A DNA stretch of 64,000 nt from Evansella clarkii (GTDB lineage: Bacteria; Bacillota; Bacilli; Bacillales; Salisediminibacteriaceae), in the NCBI RefSeq assembly GCF_002019695.1, contig NZ_KV917376.1, forward strand, positions 1,866,927 through 1,930,926, in the 5' to 3' direction. A program made the position numbers and the translations under genes. The notes beneath the pieces are model-generated. The model did no database searches, was not told the origin of the DNA, and was given only the letters and a program-made list of their open reading frames with translations. Each line of letters opens with the position of its first letter. Positions within the stretch are counted from its first letter, which is position 1. Shown here piece by piece: positions 26,719-35,805 of the stretch.

Positions 26719-28521
26719 TTGAATAAAAAACTATTAACTGCAGCCATCATTGGATTATTATTCTTATCTTTAGCAATCGCTGCCGGACAGCACGTACAGC
26801 CCGTGCTCGCAAACAGCGGCGAACGGGGGGAAATAACAGCAAGTTCCCTGAATGTAAGAGAGCAGCCTGGCACTAATTCACGGATAATTGGAAGCTTATC
26901 AAGAGGAGCAACCGTGGAACTCCATGAAAGAACAGGAAGCTGGTATAAAATCAGGGTAAATAACCGTTGGGGATATATTCACGGCGACTATGTGAGGGTG
27001 CAGAGCTCCGCATCTTCAGGTTCCCAGATTACCGGCACCGGAAAGATTACTGCTTCGAGACTTAATGTCAGGGCAAGCGCAAGTACTGGTGCACGAATCG
27101 TTGGCACTCTGAATAGCGGCCAGCAGGTGGATTTATATGAAAGGTCAGGACAGTGGTACAAGGTTAAACTGTCTAATGGCTGGGGATACATACACGGAGA
27201 TTACGTACAGGTAACGCAGTCTTCGGGAGGAAATTCTTCCGGATCAGGAAGTTCCGCGGGCAGCGGAAGCAGCCAGGTAACAGGAAGTGGGACGATTACT
27301 GCTTCGAGACTTAATGTCAGGGCAAGCGCTAGTACAAGCGCCCGTATCGTAAGCAGCTTAAACCAGGGTACAAAAGTTGATTTATATGGTAAATCAGGTC
27401 AATGGCATCAAATTAAAGTGAATAATGGCTGGGGTTACATCCACCAGGATTATGTCCAGGTAAGCCAGTCCGGCGGAAGCTCATCCGGATCAGGAAGCTC
27501 CGCGGGCAGCAACAGTGAGGTAACGGGCAGCGGCACGATCACTGCCTCCCGGCTGAATGTAAGAGCCAGTGCAAGCACTGGTTCCAGGATAATCGCCAGT
27601 CTTAACCAGGGCACAAAAGTAGATTTATATGAGAGGTCCGGCCAATGGCATAAGGTGAGAGTAAATAACCAATGGGGTTATATTCACAGTGATTATGTGC
27701 GGGTCAGCCAGACATCCGGCGGCAGCTCTTCCGGCGCTTCTGAGCAGGTTACAGGGAGCGGGACAGTAACTGCAAGCCGCCTGAATGTCAGAGAAAGTGC
27801 ATCCACCTCATCCCGGATTGTAAGCTTCCTTAGCAGCGGAGCCAGAGTGGATTTATATGGTAGTTCCGGCGATTGGTACAAAATCAAAGCTGGAAACGGC
27901 TGGGGTTATGTTCATAGTTCTTATATAAATACGAGCAGCCAGAGTCAGGGAAGCAGCAGTTCAGGAACAGGGAATATTAATCTCTCAGGAAAGACTATAT
28001 TTCTCGATCCTGGACACGGCGGCAGGGACCCCGGGGCTGTAGTAAGCGGTGTGTACGAAAGTAATATCGCTCTCGGTATATCTAATAAACTGAAATCAAG
28101 GCTGGAAGCTGCCGGAGCAAGGGTGGTAACTACGAGGACTACTGATGTCTTTTTATCATTGGGAGAGCGTACAGCGCGTGCAAATAATTCCGGGGCAGAT
28201 ATCTTTATCAGTATTCATGGGAATTCATTTGTCAGTTCAGCTGCAAGAGGCGTTGAAACCTACTATAATACTCAGTTTCAGGGGGCAAACAGCAAAAAGC
28301 TGGCCGAAGCTGTCCAAAACAGAATGGTCAATGGTGTAAACCTCCATAACCGTGGTGTAAAAACTTCTAACTTTGAGGTTATAAGGTATACGCGTATGCC
28401 TTCTGTTCTTCTGGAAACGGGCTTTATGACGAACCCGGGCGATCTCAACATACTCAGGACACAGCAGGACAAAATCGCAGATGAACTGTTAATAGCAATC
28501 AATAATTACTTTAATAACTAG
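26719..28521 (+). CDS. Secreted N-acetylmuramoyl-L-alanine amidase with five SH3 domains
   Basis: I choose TTG 26719 (LNKKLLTAAIIGLLFL): GGAGGAGGGG lies about 9 bases upstream, and the ATG at 26698 would overlap it. About 600 residues. A signal peptide ends near VLANS. Five bacterial SH3 repeats follow (about 40-415), each with TASxLNVRxxxxTxxRI and GWGYIHxxYV, joined by Ser/Gly-rich linkers. The C-terminal amidase_3 domain (about 425-600) has the zinc ligands: His in FLDPGHGG, Glu in YESNIAL, His in ISIHGNS and the catalytic Glu in LLETGFMTN. It cleaves the bond between MurNAc and the stem peptide. Confidence 0.92.
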   Translation: MNKKLLTAAIIGLLFLSLAIAAGQHVQPVLANSGERGEITASSLNVREQPGTNSRIIGSLSRGATVELHERTGSWYKIRVNNRWGYIHGDYVRVQSSASSGSQITGTGKITASRLNVRASASTGARIVGTLNSGQQVDLYERSGQWYKVKLSNGWGYIHGDYVQVTQSSGGNSSGSGSSAGSGSSQVTGSGTITASRLNVRASASTSARIVSSLNQGTKVDLYGKSGQWHQIKVNNGWGYIHQDYVQVSQSGGSSSGSGSSAGSNSEVTGSGTITASRLNVRASASTGSRIIASLNQGTKVDLYERSGQWHKVRVNNQWGYIHSDYVRVSQTSGGSSSGASEQVTGSGTVTASRLNVRESASTSSRIVSFLSSGARVDLYGSSGDWYKIKAGNGWGYVHSSYINTSSQSQGSSSSGTGNINLSGKTIFLDPGHGGRDPGAVVSGVYESNIALGISNKLKSRLEAAGARVVTTRTTDVFLSLGERTARANNSGADIFISIHGNSFVSSAARGVETYYNTQFQGANSKKLAEAVQNRMVNGVNLHNRGVKTSNFEVIRYTRMPSVLLETGFMTNPGDLNILRTQQDKIADELLIAINNYFNN

Positions 28522-28531
28522 AACAGCAGGG

Positions 28532-28565
28532 AACCAGGAAGCAAGTGATGCTTTCTGGTTTTTTT
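28532..28565 (+). terminator. Terminator after the amidase gene
   Basis: AACCAGGAAGC at 28532 pairs with GCTTTCTGGTT at 28550-28560 with one mismatch, followed by a T-run. Confidence 0.85.
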
Positions 28566-28769
28566 GTATGGTCGCAAGCTGTCCGGGTGGAAAAGAATTG
28601 CAAAGTCCAGGTAGATTATGTGTGGCTTAAGCCTTAGAAAACTTCCTGCAAAACGGGAGAAACTCCCCAAATTAGCTTCCCAATCTCGTGTTTTTCCAAC
28701 AAAAACTTACATAATACTACAGGAGTAGCGTAATGCACTCAAAATAATTCGACTTTTCCGAAAATGTGT

Positions 28770-28798
28770 TTGCTTTTTTACAAGCGGTTTTGTACTAT
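28770..28798 (+). promoter_or_regulatory. Candidate sigma-A promoter for the sensor-like gene
   Basis: TTGCTT at 28770-28775 and TACTAT at 28793-28798 with 17-bp spacing. About 250 bp of leader would separate it from the chosen start. Confidence 0.4.
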
Positions 28799-29044
28799 AT
28801 TTATAACTTGAAGAATTAGGAAAGAACAATTAACTTATTTGTTTGACTGCCTGCTGAAGAAGCAATATACCTGTTTTTCCGCCGCGAAAGCATATGAAGT
28901 TTTCACACAATTAGCCAGTTTATGATAGGTATTATGAACTGCGTTTCGATTGCGGCTGTTGAAGTAATTTGTCAAAAAAGCGCAATTAGCGAAAATATAT
29001 ACCTGCATCGGCTGTTAGTGGATGGGGGAAGGGTGGGAGCAAAT

Positions 29045-30049
29045 ATGGGGATTGATGCGATTTCAGCGTTCAGTCTGGTTAACAAAAAAGTTAATAGATG
29101 TAGTGAAGGCCTGTTTCTTGTAGATAAAAAAGGGACAGTACGTTTCCTGAACGAGAAAGGCCGTGAAATATTCAGCAAGATCGGTTCGATACAGCAAGGG
29201 GATAACATTTTTAATTCTGCGCTCGCTCCTTTTTTCCTCAGCACTGAAAAACATGAGAAGACAGGGGTTATTGAAAGGGAATTATACAGGGATGGCCAGA
29301 TTATAAAGCTTAAAATCGAAGCTATTATTAGCGGCAATGAGGAAGAAGAGCAAGGATGGGTGTGCGCTGTAGATACTCATACGGAACCCGATTCCTTTGG
29401 GGCCGGGGGCCAGAACTGGGGTACGGCTACAGAAGAACTGGTGCAGCAGTTGAGCCTGAGATACGCTCATGAAGTATTAAACGCATTGACACCTGTATAT
29501 GGTATTCTACAAATGATTAAGGATGAGCGGGTTTCCGCAGGTATTGATACTGGCCTGTTAGAGCTCGCACAGAATGAAGTAAATAAAAGCAAAAATTTCG
29601 TTAATGACTTCATGTATATGAATTACCCGGGAAAGCCTGCACCAAAGTGGCATACGGCGGGGCAGCTTTTAGCATATATTAAGGAAAAAACAGAAGAGCA
29701 GACTCCTGAATTTATCCCTCATCTGGACTGGAAGATTGCAGGTGAGGAAGACGTTCTTGTACAGGTTGACGCACATCATCTTAGGACTGTCCTGCAGCTT
29801 CTGATAAAAAAATGGATCGATTTTGCGAAGAGCCATAATGTAATTACTATTACATTTCATACAAATGACCACCATTTTTATGTAATAATTAATCAGCCAG
29901 AAATGGATGAGACTTTGTACTTCACTGATAGTGAGTTCAACTACTATCTCCATCTTGCCGGGAAGGTGATGGAAATAAATGAAGGAAAGTTACAGGCTTG
30001 CGGCGGTGTAAAACTTACCTTTATACAGCCGGGAGGGCTAAACGGCTGA
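29045..30049 (+). CDS. Degenerate PAS-histidine kinase-like protein
   Basis: The frame is open from 28922, but I choose ATG 29045, preceded by GGAAGGGTGGGAG, giving 334 residues. Residues 1-115 look like a PAS sensor fold (EGLFLVDKKGTVRFLNEKGREIF, cut here as two halves around residue 30). Residues about 145-205 resemble a dimerisation/phosphoacceptor helix pair with a candidate His in RYAHEVLNALTP. The C-terminal part has an N-box-like start (LRTVLQLLIKKWIDFAKS) but lacks the Asn and the glycine-rich G boxes of an active kinase, so ATP binding is doubtful. It could act as a phosphotransfer or scaffold partner. No response regulator is adjacent. Confidence 0.5.
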   Translation: MGIDAISAFSLVNKKVNRCSEGLFLVDKKGTVRFLNEKGREIFSKIGSIQQGDNIFNSALAPFFLSTEKHEKTGVIERELYRDGQIIKLKIEAIISGNEEEEQGWVCAVDTHTEPDSFGAGGQNWGTATEELVQQLSLRYAHEVLNALTPVYGILQMIKDERVSAGIDTGLLELAQNEVNKSKNFVNDFMYMNYPGKPAPKWHTAGQLLAYIKEKTEEQTPEFIPHLDWKIAGEEDVLVQVDAHHLRTVLQLLIKKWIDFAKSHNVITITFHTNDHHFYVIINQPEMDETLYFTDSEFNYYLHLAGKVMEINEGKLQACGGVKLTFIQPGGLNG

Positions 30050-30146
30050 TCTCTCCTGAACGAAAACAACCTGCAGGGAGCTGTACTAAAGTGGTACAGG
30101 CAGTCTGCAGGAAGCAGTTCTCATAAATAACAAAAGAAAATAAACA

Positions 30147-30180
30147 AACGCCTGGATTTTATGATCCAGGCGTTCTGCTT
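30147..30180. terminator. Bidirectional-looking terminator between convergent genes
   Basis: AACGCCTGGAT at 30147-30157 pairs perfectly with ATCCAGGCGTT at 30164-30174. T-rich sequence follows on plus, and on minus the stem is followed by TGTTTATTTTC. Confidence 0.75.
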
Positions 30181-30303
30181 GTTAAATTATTTTGTTCAAT
30201 TAAACTGTTTCTCTTGGAGATCTAGTTGTGCTGTGTTTCTTAAGGATCCTCATTCCGTTATTTCCTTAAATTGCTTGATTTCAGCGGGTTTTCGGATCCT
30301 GGT

Positions 30304-30939
30304 TCATTTGATTTCTTCTTCGAGATAGGTAAACTCTGTTTTTTCCAGCTGCACCTGTCCGTTTGTAAGGTTGGTCATAAACTCCTCGAATGCCCCTTCT
30401 TGTCCGGAATCAACAAATGTTTCTACTTGTACCTGATCCAGGTAATCGATTTGTTTAATGAGATAAGGGGAGGCCCTCAGTTCATTTTCCACTTTGCCAA
30501 GAAAATGGTAGTCCATAGTGCTTCTGTAGACTTGTGCAAGGCGGCGTTCTACTGTGCCGGCTGCATTAATGCCTTCAGAAGCAGCGGAGCTGTAAGCGCG
30601 GATAAGCCCGCCGGCTCCAAGTTTTATACCACCAAAATAACGTGTAACAACGACAACGGTGTCTTTCAGGTCACGTTGTTTAAGCACCTCAAGAATCGGG
30701 ACGCCAGCTGTACCGGATGGCTCCCCGTCGTCGTTTGCTTTCTGTATATGGTTATTCTCTCCAATCATGTAAGCGGAACAGTTGTGATTTGCATTCCAGT
30801 GCTGTTTTTTTATTTTTTCAATAAAGGCCTGAGCCTCTTCTTCTGTCGTTACCCTGTCCACATAGGTGATGAAGCGGGAACGCTGGATGGAGATCTCGTT
30901 TTCACCGTAGCCTTTTACAGTAAAATAAGATGTAAGCAT
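30304..30939 (-). CDS. yvyE: YigZ/IMPACT family protein YvyE
   Basis: I choose the ATG at 30939 (MLTSYFTVKGYG), giving 211 residues, close to the 217 of B. subtilis YvyE; the frame is open 40 codons further upstream without a good start. The IMPACT N-terminal domain has SRFITYVDRV, ANHNCSAYMIG, NDDGEPSGTAGVPIL and TRYFGGIKLGAGGLIRAY. The C-terminal 70 residues form a ferredoxin-like domain. The family is thought to act in translation regulation; a precise role is not established. It lies divergent from degS as in B. subtilis. Confidence 0.9.
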   Translation of the reverse strand: MLTSYFTVKGYGENEISIQRSRFITYVDRVTTEEEAQAFIEKIKKQHWNANHNCSAYMIGENNHIQKANDDGEPSGTAGVPILEVLKQRDLKDTVVVVTRYFGGIKLGAGGLIRAYSSAASEGINAAGTVERRLAQVYRSTMDYHFLGKVENELRASPYLIKQIDYLDQVQVETFVDSGQEGAFEEFMTNLTNGQVQLEKTEFTYLEEEIK

Positions 30940-31941
30940 AATAATTTCTCTGCCTTTCAGTTCATTTAGAACCGCACTTGAATCAAACAGTTCTGAAATT
31001 GAATTAGTTTTAGGAACGGAGGGACGTAGCCCTTTTCGTTTTTTCTCGGAAAAGTTCATCTTTACATTCAGGTTAAGGTGAACCGGAGAGCGTTGTCAAG
31101 CAGCGACGCCGCCGGGATGTTTCCCGGTATTGAGCTCAAAACTATCTCGTTTTGTACGAATACGTATTTATACATACATTAGAACTCCCCCAGATAAAAA
31201 CCTGTACTCCAAAAACAACAGTTTTTTTCACAGCCAGTTCGGAAAATAAAAGTCCTAATAAATTACCTTATAATGTAAAATGAACATCATCCACTATCAA
31301 CAGGGATAAAAGTCCTGTATAGGAGGAGAATTTTGCAGGTTTGCAATAATAATTCCAGCCTGGCAAAGCTAATTATTAATTAACGGCAGGTATTTAAATT
31401 ACGGGCGGATTACATTAGTTTTGAGGTGGTAAAAACCGGGAAAAAGTCGGGAGGTAATATATATCTTTTATATTAAATTATTATTTCATTATGTTTTTTA
31501 CTCACTTTTCCCTATAGATGCCTGATAAAATATTAAATAAGCGACCGGATAAATACAAGGGATTAGTATTTTACAACAGACTATTGTACTGTAATCCAAA
31601 AAAAGAAGGCACAAGCATAGTTCTAAGGTCTTTTTTATCTGAATATGTAGTAAAATGAAAAAATGAACCAAAATGCCCCCAAAAAACTGCTGTTTTACAC
31701 GAGATATAACAGTATAGGAAGAATAGCATAAAGGGAAAAGCCTTAATTATCAGGCTGAATGACCGGGTATCCCAACGAGGGGAAAATTATTGTACGAAGG
31801 ATTCCTGTATTTTCCGGCTATCATTTTTATGCCTGAAAGCGGGACATTTGGCGGTATTTGAATTTTGAGGAATTTGGCTTAGATTTTCCTCTTCTTCTTA
31901 CTTCTTCATCCAATTTTTTCAGCTTGAAAGCGGGGAGTCAC
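30940..31941. other. Long intergenic region between yvyE and degS
   Basis: About 1 kb without a convincing gene. It should contain promoters for both divergent genes. Several A/T-rich candidate -10 boxes occur (for example GTAAAAT near 31650), but none pairs with a good -35. No RNA gene or repeat was recognised. Confidence 0.4.
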
Positions 31942-33075
31942 ATGGCTACACCATTAACAATCGAAGAGATACTCGGAAGGATGCTGGAAGCAGTAGGAGA
32001 CAGCCGGGAGAAAATATTTGAAATCGGCGAAGACTCCCGGAGTGAATATGAGCAGTTAAAAAACGAGTTAAAGCAAATTCAGGACAAGGTAATTGAAGTA
32101 ATCAGGAAAACGGAGCAGACAGAACTCCACTCAAGGTTCGCGAGGAACAGGCTTGCTGAAGTGAGTAAGCATTTTGCTGACTATAGTGACGAGGATGTGC
32201 GCGTTGCTTATGAACAGGCAAATGATTACCAGGTAAAGCTTGCGATTCTGAGACAGGAGGAAAAGCAGCTCCGAGAGCGCCGGGATAATATAGAGCGAAG
32301 GCTCATGAGGCTGAAGGATACGGTGGAAAGAGCAGAGACCCTTGTCGGCCAGATCACTGTGGTCGTGAATTTCCTGACGGGAGATTTGCAGCAGGTATCT
32401 GAAATGGTTGCTGATGCGGTTGAAATGCAAAAGCTCGGTCTGAAAATTATCGAGGCTCAGGAAGAGGAGCGTAAACGCCTTTCCCGGGAAATCCATGATG
32501 GTCCGGCACAGATGATGGCTAATGTAATGCTTCGTTCTGAGCTGGTGGAACGGGTTTATGAGCAGCAGGGTGTGGAGGAAGCGCTGAAGGAAATCAGAGA
32601 CCTGAAGAAGATGGTGAAGGATTCTCTGGCAGAAGTCAGAAGAATCATCTACGATCTCCGTCCAATGGCTCTCGATGATCTTGGCCTCATACCTGCTCTG
32701 GAAAAATATATAAAGCATATTAAAGAGCATTATGATTTTGACATTCAATTCTCATACCTGGGGAAACCGAGGAGACTGCAGGCGGATCAGGAAGTTGCCT
32801 TATTCCGCCTGATCCAGGAATCTGTGCAGAATGTGCATAAACATGCGAAGGCAACGGAAGTTCAAATCAAGATTGAGCTGAAACCGTCGCTCGCAACAGT
32901 AGTGATTAAAGATAATGGGAAAGGCTTTGACACTTCTGTAAAAAAAGAAGGTTCGTTTGGCCTCCTGGGTATGAGGGAACGGATAAATATGCTTGAAGGG
33001 AAACTAAGCATCGATTCTAAACAAGGAAAAGGGACATTAGTCATGGTCCAGATTCCGGTAGAGCCAGCATCATAA
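31942..33075 (+). CDS. degS: Sensor histidine kinase DegS
   Basis: ATG 31942 follows GCGGGGAGTC; 377 residues against about 385 in B. subtilis. There is no membrane segment, as expected for cytoplasmic DegS. Residues 1-165 are a long coiled-coil sensor domain. The HisKA_3 phosphoacceptor is in [17 protein letters not shown], and the ATPase domain shows the N box ([18 protein letters not shown]), G1 (IKDNGKGFD) and G2 ([12 protein letters not shown]). It phosphorylates DegU, which sits 82 bp downstream. The pair controls secreted enzymes, competence and motility in B. subtilis. Confidence 0.95.
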   Translation: MATPLTIEEILGRMLEAVGDSREKIFEIGEDSRSEYEQLKNELKQIQDKVIEVIRKTEQTELHSRFARNRLAEVSKHFADYSDEDVRVAYEQANDYQVKLAILRQEEKQLRERRDNIERRLMRLKDTVERAETLVGQITVVVNFLTGDLQQVSEMVADAVEMQKLGLKIIEAQEEERKRLSREIHDGPAQMMANVMLRSELVERVYEQQGVEEALKEIRDLKKMVKDSLAEVRRIIYDLRPMALDDLGLIPALEKYIKHIKEHYDFDIQFSYLGKPRRLQADQEVALFRLIQESVQNVHKHAKATEVQIKIELKPSLATVVIKDNGKGFDTSVKKEGSFGLLGMRERINMLEGKLSIDSKQGKGTLVMVQIPVEPAS

Positions 33076-33157
33076 GGCTATCGGGATAACATTTCAAACA
33101 ATAAAAAGCACGCAGATAAAAATGGCAGGAAGCAATAACCTGGAGGAGGAGAAAAAT

Positions 33158-33856
33158 ATGGATAGAGAGAAGCAGATCAAAATAGTTTTAGTCGATGACC
33201 ACCAGCTGTTTCGTGAAGGAGTCAAGCGTATACTGAATATGGAGTCCTCCATGGAGGTAGTCGCGGAAGGCAGTGATGGGGATGTAGTAATAGACCTTGT
33301 AAGAGCGCACAACCCGGATGTTGTTCTGATGGATATTAATATGCCGAATATTAACGGGGTGGAGGCTACTAAAAATCTCGTAGAAAAATTTCCGAATATT
33401 AAAGTGCTCATTCTCTCCATTCATGACGATGAGTCATACGTTACGCATGTGCTTAAGACAGGAGCTTCCGGCTACCTGCTTAAGGAAATGGATACGGATG
33501 CCTTAATAGAAGCAGTAAAAGTAGTGGGAGAAGGCGGAGCTTATATTCATCCGAAGGTCACCCATAACCTGATTAATGAGTACCGTAGACTGGCAAGCGA
33601 TGACAAACCAGAAACAGAAATCGGCTTCCGTGAAGTGGAATACCGCCGTCCGCTCCATTTACTGACGCGCCGGGAATGCGAAGTTCTCCAGCTGATGACA
33701 GACGGAAAGAGCAACCGTGCCATCGGAGAAGCATTATATATCAGTGAAAAAACGGTTAAAAACCATGTAAGTAATATTCTGCAGAAAATGAATATGAATG
33801 ACCGCACCCAGGCAGTCGTTGAAGCAATCAAAAACGGCTGGGTGAAAGTGAACTAA
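33158..33856 (+). CDS. degU: Response regulator DegU
   Basis: ATG 33158 follows CTGGAGGAGGAG; 232 residues, close to 229 in B. subtilis. The receiver domain has the acidic pair in [14 protein letters not shown], the phosphoacceptor Asp in [10 protein letters not shown], and the Lys in GYLLKEMD. The C-terminal LuxR/NarL-type HTH has [34 protein letters not shown] and [17 protein letters not shown]. It should be phosphorylated by DegS and bind DNA as a dimer. A shortened relative with a broken receiver occurs at 45.7 kb between csrA and hag. Confidence 0.96.
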   Translation: MDREKQIKIVLVDDHQLFREGVKRILNMESSMEVVAEGSDGDVVIDLVRAHNPDVVLMDINMPNINGVEATKNLVEKFPNIKVLILSIHDDESYVTHVLKTGASGYLLKEMDTDALIEAVKVVGEGGAYIHPKVTHNLINEYRRLASDDKPETEIGFREVEYRRPLHLLTRRECEVLQLMTDGKSNRAIGEALYISEKTVKNHVSNILQKMNMNDRTQAVVEAIKNGWVKVN

Positions 33857-34273
33857 CTGTTTTTCAATTGCGATCCTCATGCAACAGCTGGTTCGGAGAG
33901 ATATATGATTATATTTTTCCGGCCGGCTGTTCTTCCACTTTTACTTCAATTCTTTATTTCACTCCCATTCTTTGTGACTATACGGAATAAATACAATCTT
34001 TCTTATTTAGAGAAGTTACGTCAAAAAATAGACATTTATGATCATTGCTTGCTACTATAGTTTAAAGGGAAAGAAAACAGGGTATTATTATTAACTTTAT
34101 TTTGCAGGGAAAACAGGTAAAAAGCTTCCCCGTGAAGAAAACTACTAAATAGATTTTTCCTGAGATCTCTTGGGTGTGTTCCCTGTTAGTTAATGAAATA
34201 AAGAGTCAGAAATGCGAAAAGGTGCCCGGCACTTCCGAGCTGACTAAATTATTAAGGAAGAAGTGAAAGTAAG
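33857..34273. other. Intergenic region between degU and degV
   Basis: About 420 bases. An imperfect hairpin (AACAGCTGG ... CCGGCTGTT, about 33879-33931) may terminate degSU transcription, but the T-run after it is poor. No gene was found. Confidence 0.4.
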
Positions 34274-35119
34274 ATGAGTAAAATAGCGATCATTACCGAC
34301 AGCACAGCTTATATCCCGAAAGAAGTAAGAATTGAAAACAATATTTCCATGGTGCCGCTTAACGTAGTGTTCGGAGAAGAAGCATATAAAGAAGAGAAGG
34401 ATATTACGACCGAGCAGTTTTATGTGGAAATGAAATCGAAAGAACAGCTGCCGAAAACTTCTCAGCCGGCGATCGGGCTGTTTGAGGAGAAATACAAGGA
34501 GCTGGCAAAGGATCACGATGAAATCATTGTTATCACTCTTTCCAGCGGAATCAGCGGAACGTACGAAACGGCCTTCAGTGCCGCACAGATGGTTGAAGAA
34601 GAAATTAAAGTACATATTTTTGATTCGGAAATCAGCTGTATGGTTCAGGGATTTTTTGTGCTGAAAGCAGCGAAGCTTGCCGGGGAAGGGCGCTCAAGCG
34701 CTGAAATCCTTGATACACTTGAAAAAATGAAGAAGAATACACGGGCCTATTTTATGGCAGACGATCTGAGCCATCTCCATCGCGGCGGCCGGCTGAACGG
34801 TGCCCAGCTATTCGTAGGGAGCCTGCTGAAAATTAAGCCTGTTCTGCACTTTGAAAACAAAGTGATTGTTCCGTATGAGAAGGTGCGTACGGAGAAAAAG
34901 GCGATGAATCTTATTCTGGGCCTCCTTGATGAAGACGCGAAAAAAGGCACACCGATTGATATTACCGTCATCCATGCAAACCGTCCGGAAAAAGCTGAGC
35001 AGCTTGCTGAAGAACTGCGTGCCAAATACAGCAATGCGAACGTAATTGTGAGCTATTTCGGCCCGGTTATCGGCACTCACCTCGGTGAAGGCAGCATGGG
35101 AATCGGCTGGGTGCATTAA
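34274..35119 (+). CDS. DegV family fatty-acid-binding protein
   Basis: 281 residues, the usual length; the ATG follows AAGGAAGAAGTG. It opens with KIAIITDSTAYIPKE, the DegV hallmark, and has KTSQPAIGLFEE, ITLSSGISGTYETA, and the C-terminal THLGEGSMGIGW. DegV proteins (FakB type) bind one fatty acid between two domains; with FakA kinase they feed exogenous fatty acids into phospholipid. Position after degU matches B. subtilis yviA. A FakA partner is not in the window. Confidence 0.93.
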   Translation: MSKIAIITDSTAYIPKEVRIENNISMVPLNVVFGEEAYKEEKDITTEQFYVEMKSKEQLPKTSQPAIGLFEEKYKELAKDHDEIIVITLSSGISGTYETAFSAAQMVEEEIKVHIFDSEISCMVQGFFVLKAAKLAGEGRSSAEILDTLEKMKKNTRAYFMADDLSHLHRGGRLNGAQLFVGSLLKIKPVLHFENKVIVPYEKVRTEKKAMNLILGLLDEDAKKGTPIDITVIHANRPEKAEQLAEELRAKYSNANVIVSYFGPVIGTHLGEGSMGIGWVH

Positions 35120-35186
35120 AAGGGGAAAAGGTTAATTGAGCTTTTTATACTGCTGCGGAGGTCACTGTGGAGGAAGTGTTTGCTTT

Positions 35187-35583
35187 GAAGTCACGAATGG
35201 GGTGCATTCGTGACTTCGTTGATAGGAAAAGTGCTTTCGAATTCCAGAATCAGGTATGTTCGTGACTTCGATAGCAGGAGAGGTGCTCGTGAATTCCAGA
35301 ATCAGGTGCATTCGTGCCTTCGTTGATAGGAGAGGTGCTCATGAATTCCAGAATGGGGTGCATTCGTGACTTCTATAGCAGGAAAAGTGCTCATGAGTTC
35401 CAGAATCAGGTGCATTCGTGACTTCGATAGCAAGAGAGGTGCTTGCGAGTTCCAGAATCAGGTGCATTCGTGACTTCGATAGCAGGAGAGGTGCTTGCGA
35501 GTTCCAGAATCAGGTGTATTCGTGACTTCGAAAGCAGGAGAAGTGCTCGTGAGTTCCAGAATCAGGTGCATTCGTGACTTCAA
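35187..35583. repeat. Tandem repeat, 52-bp unit, about 7.3 copies
   Basis: Units begin at 35206, 35258, 35310, 35362, 35414, 35466, 35518 and 35570, exactly 52 bp apart. Each has TTCGTGACTTCGATAGCAGG, then AGAGGTGCTCGTGAGTTCC, then AGAATCAGGTGCA. The two halves resemble each other (TTCGTGACTTC / TCGTGAGTTC, each ending AGGTGC), so the unit is itself an old 26-bp duplication. The left edge is a perfect 13-bp inverted repeat (35187-35199 with 35205-35217). Individual copies differ by a few bases. No open frame spans the array convincingly. Confidence 0.95.
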
Positions 35584-35805
35584 CATTAGAAACTCTATGA
35601 AATTGAGCGCTCGTCCCCCTTTAGGATGCCCGCTCCATTATATTCTGCACGTACCCCGCTTTATTCGTAACATTCCTCAAATATGCTTGGGAAACCTTCC
35701 CGCAGATACATCCCCAAAGATAGCAATTCTTTTAATTAACTCCGTTATACCGCCAGCTCAAACATATCGCTATATACCTGACAAATGAATAAAGAGGTGA
35801 TTCAA

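Noticed and set aside
30271..30969. 232-codon plus-strand ORF
   Set aside because: It lies antisense over yvyE, whose conserved motifs are clear; no ribosome site.
32131..32748. 205-codon minus-strand ORF inside degS
   Set aside because: Shadow of the degS coding frame, with Cys/His/Phe-rich composition typical of antisense translation.
35187..35583. Possible CRISPR array
   Set aside because: The 52-bp units are contiguous and near-identical throughout, with no unique spacers, and no cas genes are near.
35495..35788. 97-codon ORF starting in the 52-bp repeat array
   Set aside because: It begins inside the repeats, has no ribosome site and resembles no protein; the repeat explains the open frame.
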